Part shown: positions 6,665-11,280 of the stretch, in pieces
How positions within the stretch are numbered: position 1 is the first letter of the stretch
Layout of the letters: every line of letters begins with the position of its first letter
Source of the DNA: Chloroflexota bacterium
GTDB taxonomy: Bacteria > Chloroflexota > Dehalococcoidia > Lucifugimonadales > UBA3495
Assembly: GCA_022562335.1 (NCBI GenBank)
Contig: JADFPM010000061.1
Span: forward strand, 1-11,280
Length of the DNA: 11,280 nt
Direction of reading: 5' to 3'
The notes under the pieces: model-generated
Seen by the model: only the letters and a program-made list of their open reading frames with translations
Told to the model about the DNA's origin: nothing
Database searches by the model: none
Translations under genes and position numbers: made by a program

Positions 6665-6693
6665 TTGTAGCCGCCTGGGGGCCATGTTACCAT
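6665..6693 (+). promoter_or_regulatory. Promoter of lepA (near-leaderless transcript)
   Basis: TTGTAG (6665-6670) and TACCAT (6688-6693) are 17 bases apart, and TG at 6685-6686 plus one base makes an extended -10. Initiation about 7 bases downstream puts the 5' end near 6700, only ~3 bases before the ATG at 6703. No Shine-Dalgarno precedes lepA, which fits a near-leaderless mRNA. The same -10 hexamer occurs in the SRP RNA promoter. Confidence 0.5.
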
Positions 6694-6702
6694 TGAACCT
6701 AG

Positions 6703-8550
6703 ATGAACCCCGAATTGATTCGAAATTTCTGCATCATCGCCCACATCGACCACGGCAAATCGACGCTGGCCGACCGTTTTCTGGAACTCACCGGCACCGT
6801 TCGCCCCGAAGATATGAAGGACCAGTTCATGGACCAGATGGAACTGGAACGCGAGCGGGGCATCACCATCAAAGGCAAGGCCGTGACCATGTCCCATCGG
6901 GCGCCCGATGGGAAGGTGTACCAGCTTAACCTTATCGACACCCCCGGCCACGTTGATTTTAGCTATGAAGTCACCCGGGCCCTGGCGGCCTGCGAAGGCG
7001 CGATTCTGGTGGTGGATGCCAGCCAGGGGGTCGAAGCTCAGACCATTGCCAACTCTCTTTTGGCGTTGCAATACAACCTGGAGCCGATCCCGGTGGTGAA
7101 CAAGATCGATCTGCCCCAGGCCGAGCCAGAGAGAGTGGCCGCCCAAATGCAGCAGGTTTTCGGTTTCAAAGAAGACGAGGTCCTATTCGTTTCCGCTAAG
7201 GATGGGACCGGCGCCAGGGAAATACTCGACGCGGTGGTTGCCCGCATCCCGGCCCCCAAAGGAAACCCGCAAGACCCGTTGCGCGCCCTGGTTTTCGACT
7301 CGGTCTACAACCCGTACAAGGGCATAATAGGGCATATAAGGGTCACCGACGGCTCCATCTCCAAACACCAACGCATCCGGGTCATGTCGTCGTCCCGAGT
7401 CTCGGAGATCGTGGAAGTGGGTGTCTTTGATCCGTTCCCCACGCCCGTGGATACGTTGTATGCGGGCCAGGTTGGCTACGTCGCAACCGGCTTCAAAGAC
7501 TTGAGCGAGTGCGGCGTGGGGGATACCTTTACCGACAACGCCCTGCCGGCCGCCGAGCCGCTGCCGGGCTACGTTCCGTTGAAATCCATGGTTTTCGCCG
7601 GATTGTACCCGTCGGACGGCGAAGAATACAATAAACTGCGGTCGGCCTTGGAGAAGCTGCAGTTGAACGATGCCGCGTTGACCATGGAGCCGGAGAACAG
7701 CACCGCGTTGGGATTTGGCTATAGGTGCGGGTTCCTTGGTCTGATGCACTTGGAGATCGTCCAGGAAAGGTTGGAACGGGAGTACGACTTGGACCTGGTC
7801 ATCACCGCGCCGGGAGTCGGCTACGAGGTGCTTTTGAACAACGGCGAAACCATTTTGATCGACAACCCATCGAATTTGCCCTCTCCTAACGATGTAAAAG
7901 AAATACATGAACCGATGCTCGACGCCACCATAGTCGCCCCCGAAAGGCACGTTGGGGCGATCATGGAACTGATGCATTCCCGCCGGACTGAATTCAAACG
8001 AATGGAATATATCCAGGGCATGGCCGCGGGCGCGAAGGGAGATACAGGGGAGGCCGCCACCACGCGGGTGGTGATGGAATATACCATGCCCTTGGTGGAA
8101 TTGCTGACCGGGTTTTTCGACCAGTTGAAGTCCAAGACCCAGGGATATGCATCATTGGACTACACCTTCACCGGGTACAAACGGGCATCGCTGGTAAAGG
8201 TGGACATTTTGGTGAACCATCACCCGGTGGAAGCCCTGTCGATGATCGCCCACCGGGACGCGGCGGAATCCCTGGGCCGGGCGGTGGTGACCGGCCTGAA
8301 GAAAGCCATCCCACGGCAACAGTTTGAAGTGCCGTTGCAGGCGGCCATCGGCAGCCGGGTCATCGCCAGGGAAACGGTGAAGGCGCTGCGGAAAGATGTT
8401 TTGGCCAAGTGCTATGGCGGCGATATCACCCGCAAGCGAAAATTGTTGGAAAAGCAGAAAGAGGGCAAAAAACGGATGAAAATGGTGGGAAGGGTGGAAA
8501 TCCCTCAAGAGGCGTTTTTGACCTTGCTTAAGATCGGCGACGATAACTAA
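6703..8550 (+). CDS. lepA: Elongation factor 4 (back-translocating GTPase LepA)
   Basis: The 615-residue protein is a full-length translational GTPase of the LepA/EF-4 family, which binds ribosomes in stalled or mistranslocated states and influences initiation and 30S assembly. GTPase motifs: AHIDHGKST (G1, 13-21), RGITIK (G2, 52-57), DTPGHVDF (G3, 79-86, with H83 at the catalytic position), NKID (G4, 133-136) and SAK (G5, 164-166). The LepA-specific C-terminal domain is intact (VDILVNHHPVEALSMIAHRD, YGGDITRKRKLLEKQKEGKK, RMKMVGRVEIPQEAF). The family is usually ~600 residues; the extra length includes a Gly/Ala-rich insert after MEYIQG (AAGAKGDTGEAATT). ATG 6703 begins the canonical N terminus; no Shine-Dalgarno precedes it and a promoter lies within 10 bases. 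It appears monocistronic. Confidence 0.98.
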   Translation: MNPELIRNFCIIAHIDHGKSTLADRFLELTGTVRPEDMKDQFMDQMELERERGITIKGKAVTMSHRAPDGKVYQLNLIDTPGHVDFSYEVTRALAACEGAILVVDASQGVEAQTIANSLLALQYNLEPIPVVNKIDLPQAEPERVAAQMQQVFGFKEDEVLFVSAKDGTGAREILDAVVARIPAPKGNPQDPLRALVFDSVYNPYKGIIGHIRVTDGSISKHQRIRVMSSSRVSEIVEVGVFDPFPTPVDTLYAGQVGYVATGFKDLSECGVGDTFTDNALPAAEPLPGYVPLKSMVFAGLYPSDGEEYNKLRSALEKLQLNDAALTMEPENSTALGFGYRCGFLGLMHLEIVQERLEREYDLDLVITAPGVGYEVLLNNGETILIDNPSNLPSPNDVKEIHEPMLDATIVAPERHVGAIMELMHSRRTEFKRMEYIQGMAAGAKGDTGEAATTRVVMEYTMPLVELLTGFFDQLKSKTQGYASLDYTFTGYKRASLVKVDILVNHHPVEALSMIAHRDAAESLGRAVVTGLKKAIPRQQFEVPLQAAIGSRVIARETVKALRKDVLAKCYGGDITRKRKLLEKQKEGKKRMKMVGRVEIPQEAFLTLLKIGDDN

Positions 8551-8797
8551 CCGCCACTTTCCCCTGGGCCAGGGTTTGCCTAAAAATCGTCCGTCCGAGT
8601 AACGGGGCCGCCAAGGAACTGGGGATGTGGGTGTCTCTATGGCCGCAGACGCGATTCCACGGCTTTAGGGTCTTCGCCCTGCCGCGGAAGGACTGGCTCA
8701 GAATCACACGAGCGGATGGCAGTTTTCAGGTAACTTTTAAAGCGAAGCGTGTAGATGAGAGTGGTCTGGCCCCGCCCCATCCCACCCCTTGTGCAGG
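8551..8797. other. Convergent intergenic region after lepA
   Basis: These 247 bases separate convergent lepA and the DinB-like gene. CCCTGG-G-CCAGGG (8562-8574) followed by TTTGCC is a weak terminator candidate for lepA. A second imperfect hairpin spans about 8655-8685 (CCACGGC with GCCGCGG, inner AGGG/CCCT, loop TCTTCG) without a T tract. No gene is recognisable. Confidence 0.35.
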
Positions 8798-9289
8798 CTA
8801 AACCCCCAGAGATTCCCGCAGCCCCTCCAGTTGCTCAAAGTGGCCCGCCCAGTGGCCGCCAAATCCCCTTTCCAATATCTCTGCCGCCGTGCGTTCGTCA
8901 TCGGTCCCCCGGGTTTTGTTGTGGACCACGGCTCTCATTTCCTCCAAGTCTTGGCCGTCCGCGGCCGCCAGCACGTTTTCCATACTTGAGAAGAACTCGT
9001 TGATGTCCTGGCGCACGCGTTCCAGGTCATGCGTCTGCCTGTCCGGGGTCATGTTATCCAAGTCTGCCCATAGGTCGTACTCCGTCAGGTCTCCGGAGAT
9101 CATGCCCCTCACCACCGAGACGAGCCCTCCCGGTGGCGTGTCCAACAGGTGGTAAATAACCTGCCGGGCCGACCATTCCGACGGGTCCGGTTTCCAATCC
9201 AGGCAATAGTCCATGCCTTCCAGCAACCGGAGCAACCGGTTTTGAGTATCCAAGATGGCAGCCATACGGGAATCTAAAGTCGAAGCCAT
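8798..9289 (-). CDS. DinB-fold (DinB/YfiT superfamily) protein
   Basis: The 163-residue protein is compatible with the DinB four-helix metal-binding bundle. Its three candidate metal ligands are H47 (WSARQVIYHLLD), H146 and H150 (GHWAGHFEQLEGLR), matching the His / His-x3-His pattern of the superfamily. Members include thiol-dependent S-transferases and many damage- or stress-induced proteins of unknown reaction; no specific activity can be assigned. ATG 9289 has AGGAG 7 bases upstream. It is the last gene of a minus-strand operon, 28 bases after the DUF2269-like gene. It has no signal peptide or membrane segment and should be cytoplasmic. Confidence 0.75.
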   Translation of the reverse strand: MASTLDSRMAAILDTQNRLLRLLEGMDYCLDWKPDPSEWSARQVIYHLLDTPPGGLVSVVRGMISGDLTEYDLWADLDNMTPDRQTHDLERVRQDINEFFSSMENVLAAADGQDLEEMRAVVHNKTRGTDDERTAAEILERGFGGHWAGHFEQLEGLRESLGV

Positions 9290-9317
9290 GGCCCAACTCC
9301 TATGCCGTCATGCCGCC

Positions 9318-9782
9318 TCATACCCCGGGTTTCAAGGCCATCAAGACCAAAATCACCACCGGCAGCAGGGTGGCCACACCGCCCATCATGGACCAGGTGC
9401 GGCTGGCCTGCCGGTAAGCAGGGTCGGCCTGGCCGGCGGCGGATTGGTCCCTGGCCAGGCGGGTCATGCGTTTTTGTAGCGGTACCAAGCCGGCGGCCCA
9501 GATGGTCGCCGTAAGGATCAGTAAAACAAAGGATATTCCCAACCACGGTTCCTGAAAACGTTGCCAGCCGGTGATGCCCACCATCCAGATCCCGGTGACC
9601 AGCAGGGCCGAGATGCCGGGCATGGTAAAGGCGAAGTCGGCCAATTGCAGCGACCGGGAAGTTATTGCAATGGACTCCAGACTGCCCGATCTGTCGGCCC
9701 GAATCTTCCAGAACGCGGCGGTGATGATGTTGCCCACGAATACCACGGAGGCCAATATGTGAATCGCAAGAAGAATTCGCAA
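9318..9782 (-). CDS. DUF2269-like four-helix membrane protein
   Basis: The 154-residue integral membrane protein has four predicted membrane helices: about residues 5-24 (LLAIHILASVVFVGNIITAA), 45-70 (LADFAFTMPGISALLVTGIW), a third around WLGISFVLLILTATIWAAGL, and a C-terminal one (GGVATLLPVVILVLMAL). The HILASVVFVGN start and the LADFAFTMPG segment followed by LLVTG match my recollection of the DUF2269 family, whose function is unknown. TTG 9782 is the start: TAGGAG lies 6-8 bases upstream, and the TAG of that Shine-Dalgarno is the galU stop codon, so the genes are tightly coupled with a 9-base gap. The bundle resembles small heme-type membrane proteins, but no clear His pair supports heme binding. 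Confidence 0.7.
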   Translation of the reverse strand: MRILLAIHILASVVFVGNIITAAFWKIRADRSGSLESIAITSRSLQLADFAFTMPGISALLVTGIWMVGITGWQRFQEPWLGISFVLLILTATIWAAGLVPLQKRMTRLARDQSAAGQADPAYRQASRTWSMMGGVATLLPVVILVLMALKPGV

Positions 9783-9791
9783 CGTTCTCTC

Positions 9792-10766
9792 CTAACCCAG
9801 TTTATTCAACCCAGTCCTGCCTGCCAGTTCGTTCAGCAGAGTTTCGACGGCTTGGCGGGTGTCCTCCCTGGCCAGGCCGAATTCCAAAGCGGCCTTTAAT
9901 AGTCCCAATGGCGTACCGCCGTCGTATCTCCTGCCCTCGAACTCATAGGAATATAGCTCGCAGGTTTCCAACAAGAGCAACAGGGCATCGGTCAGCTGGA
10001 TCTCACCCTTGGCTCCCGGCGGGGTGCGTTCCAAACAGCCGAATATCTCCGGCGGCAACACGTAACGGCCGACGATGGCTAGATTTGACGGCGCTTCTTC
10101 TCTGGCTGGTTTTTCCACCAACCCTTTGATCCGGCTCACGCGGTCCGCCACCGCGGTGGCGTCGACAACACCGTAGTTGTGGACCACGTCCCAGGGCAAC
10201 GGTTCCACCGCCACCACACCGCCACCATGGCGGTGGAAGACCTCCAGCATCTGGGCGGTGGCGCCGGGCATCTTCTCAGCGGCGCCCGGTGATGGTTCCT
10301 GGGATTCCGGGTTTGGTATCGAAACAATGATATCGTCGGGCAGGATGACGACGAATGGTTCGTCTCCCACCGCGTCCTTGGCCATGAGGACCGCGTGGCC
10401 CAATCCCAATGGCTTCTCCTGGACCACCACCGAGACTTGGGCCAGTGTTGAGGCGTGGTTGACCTTCTCCGCCAACTCCGGAGCGCCGGAGTCGGTCAGA
10501 TGTGACTCCAACCCTGGATCGGGCAGGAAATAGCCGGCTATGGATTCGCTGCCCGGCGAGACCACCAGAATGACCTGCTCTATCCCGGCCTCGACCGCCT
10601 CCTCCACGACGTACTGAAGCATGGGCTTGTCAAGAATGGGCAAAAGCACCTTGGGCAACGATTTGGTCACGGGTAAAAATCGAGTGCCCAAACCGGCAGC
10701 GGGAATGACTGCTTTACGTACCTGCCTTTGGTGCATAGATGACCGGCGCATAGAAGTCTGGCGCAT
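9792..10766 (-). CDS. galU: UTP--glucose-1-phosphate uridylyltransferase (GalU-type)
   Basis: The 324-residue protein is a sugar-nucleotide pyrophosphorylase joining UTP and glucose-1-phosphate to UDP-glucose, used for glycolipids, exopolysaccharide and galactose metabolism. Motifs numbered from ATG 10766: nucleotide-binding AVIPAAGLGTRFLP (19-32) with K35, LDKPMLQYVVEEA, EKPLGLGHAV (117-126), DD (144-145) before IIV, VEKP (217-220), GRYVL (233-237), GEIQLTDA (254-261) and a C-terminal GGTPLGLLKAALEFGL. The usual PKEMLPIVDKP reads PKVLLPILDKP here, so the Glu is replaced. A proline- and glutamate-rich insert follows residue 150. Three in-frame ATGs (10766, 10751, 10736) lie in a 15-base tandem repeat; the third gives the most family-like N terminus (MHQRQVRKAVIPAAG). 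It is first in a minus-strand operon, divergent from SRP RNA; TAAAAT (10788-10793, minus strand) is a weak -10 candidate. Confidence 0.88.
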   Translation of the reverse strand: MRQTSMRRSSMHQRQVRKAVIPAAGLGTRFLPVTKSLPKVLLPILDKPMLQYVVEEAVEAGIEQVILVVSPGSESIAGYFLPDPGLESHLTDSGAPELAEKVNHASTLAQVSVVVQEKPLGLGHAVLMAKDAVGDEPFVVILPDDIIVSIPNPESQEPSPGAAEKMPGATAQMLEVFHRHGGGVVAVEPLPWDVVHNYGVVDATAVADRVSRIKGLVEKPAREEAPSNLAIVGRYVLPPEIFGCLERTPPGAKGEIQLTDALLLLLETCELYSYEFEGRRYDGGTPLGLLKAALEFGLAREDTRQAVETLLNELAGRTGLNKLG

Positions 10767-10774
10767 AAAAGCCT
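10730..10774 (-). repeat. Three 15-bp tandem units carrying alternative galU starts
   Basis: Units 10730-10744, 10745-10759 and 10760-10774 share the core GGYGCATA (plus strand), and each carries one ATG in the galU frame. Only the outermost ATG (10766) has even a partial Shine-Dalgarno (TAGG). The repeat adds 5 or 10 residues (MRQTS, MRRSS) to the N terminus. Confidence 0.6.
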
Positions 10775-10874
10775 ACGAGGCAGCGCTATTTTAACATCTG
10801 GTCTGGCATAGGACATCATGGCCGCCCGGAGGTCGCGCATAAGGCTAAACGCCTTGAGCCGTGGCCTGATACGT

Positions 10875-10903
10875 TTGACACGATTGGGCCGCTCGCCTAC
10901 CAT
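10875..10903 (+). promoter_or_regulatory. Promoter of the SRP RNA
   Basis: A perfect TTGACA (10875-10880) and TACCAT (10898-10903) are 17 bases apart. Predicted initiation near 10910 coincides with the base of the SRP RNA terminal helix at 10911, so promoter and RNA structure support each other. Confidence 0.75.
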
Positions 10904-10910
10904 TGAGAGC

Positions 10911-11181
10911 GAGACCGTGCTAGACGGGGAGCTAGCGGTGCCCTGAACTCGCAATCCGCTATAGCGGGGTTGAATTCCTCCCCTAGGCGTGGCAAAAGGG
11001 TCTATATCTCAAGGCCTCGATATTGAAAGCCGGGTCCCACGCGGCGTAGACCTGTGAACCCCGCCAGGTCCGGAAGGAAGCAACGGTAAACAGGACCCTG
11101 CGGGTGCCGTGGGAGTGCCTGGCTGGAGTCGTGGCCCGGGACACGCCCTTTGGCCATTGCCAAAGGGGGGTGCGCGGTCTC
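10911..11181 (+). ncRNA. ffs: Signal recognition particle RNA, long (Alu-domain) form
   Basis: The RNA scaffolds the Ffh protein in co-translational targeting of membrane and secreted proteins. The S domain is unmistakable: CCGCCAGGTCCGGAAGGAAG (11061-11080), with the GGAA tetraloop at 11072-11075, inside a stem closed by GCCGGG...CCTGGC (about 11029-11123). Upstream, GTGCTAGACGGGGAGCTAGC (10918-10937), then GGTGCCCTG and GCAATCCGCTATAGCGGGGT, closely match as recalled the Alu domain of Bacillus/Clostridium scRNA. The ends pair over 10 bp (GAGACCGTGC 10911-10920 with GCGCGGTCTC 11172-11181, one G-U), followed by TTTCTT. About 271 nt equals the Bacillus length. Helix 5 can form between about 10989-11000 and 11146-11157. 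A local hairpin, CCCTTTGGC-CATT-GCCAAAGGG (11146-11167), is an alternative fold. A search for only the short 4.5S form would miss two-thirds of the molecule. Confidence 0.92.
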
Positions 11182-11261
11182 TTTCTTCCACGTTGATTTT
11201 GGGAATCTGGCGATCCGCTCAAAGCCCATCACCCCGTACGACTCACATTTTGCTTCCCTTT

Positions 11262-11280
11262 ACACAGTCTGTGACACAGT
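11262..11280. repeat. Overlapping CACAG/CTGTG palindromes at the right edge
   Basis: CACAG-T-CTGTG (11263-11273) and CTGTG-A-CACAG (11269-11279) are two interlocked 5-bp inverted repeats sharing one half-site. They could be an operator for a gene beyond the window. Between the SRP RNA end and here (11188-11261) no feature is recognisable. Confidence 0.3.

Noticed and set aside
10667..10954. Minus-strand 95-codon frame upstream of and overlapping galU.
   Set aside because: It is out of frame with galU, crosses the SRP promoter and 5' end, and has no recognisable domain.
10983..11232. Overlapping minus-strand open frames of 60-79 codons.
   Set aside because: They are antisense to the structured SRP RNA and show no protein-like signal.

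Overview
This is a bacterial chromosomal segment with moderately high GC, standard genetic code, several TTG/GTG starts, and a mix of Shine-Dalgarno-led and almost leaderless genes. The long-form (Bacillus-type, Alu-domain-containing) SRP RNA at the right end argues against Proteobacteria, which carry only the short 4.5S form. Overall gene style would fit Chloroflexota or a similar environmental lineage, but that placement is a tentative inference; no phylogeny was run.

Left part (1-2061): the N-terminal half of a Fsr-like MFS transporter runs off the left edge on the minus strand, divergent from a metallophosphoesterase with its own sigma70-like promoter. A strong promoter then drives tRNA-Lys(CTT).

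Middle part (2015-3868), the most interesting region: the last 48 bases of tRNA-Lys, from the anticodon stem through CCA, recur perfectly at 3821-3868. This has the attL/attR architecture of an element integrated into a tRNA gene. The 1.8 kb between the repeats has no integrase. It holds a lipoprotein-type staphylococcal-nuclease-fold protein, a small upstream gene overlapping it by ATGA and broken by a one-base frameshift, and a SEFIR/TIR-domain gene interrupted by a single TGA where the family has Trp. It looks like a shrunken, decaying or trans-mobilised mini-island with immunity-type cargo.

Right of the island (3869-8550): a promoter and tRNA-Leu(TAG) are followed by two oligopeptide-type ABC ATPases (DppD/OppD- and DppF/OppF-like) with no permease or binding protein in the window, then a strong intrinsic terminator. 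Next comes lepA (EF-4), whose promoter sits so close to the ATG that the mRNA may be nearly leaderless.

Right end (8798-11280): a compact minus-strand operon encodes a GalU-type nucleotidyltransferase, a DUF2269-like membrane protein and a DinB-fold protein. Divergent from it, a TTGACA promoter drives the ~270-nt SRP RNA with a closed terminal helix and a T-rich 3' end.
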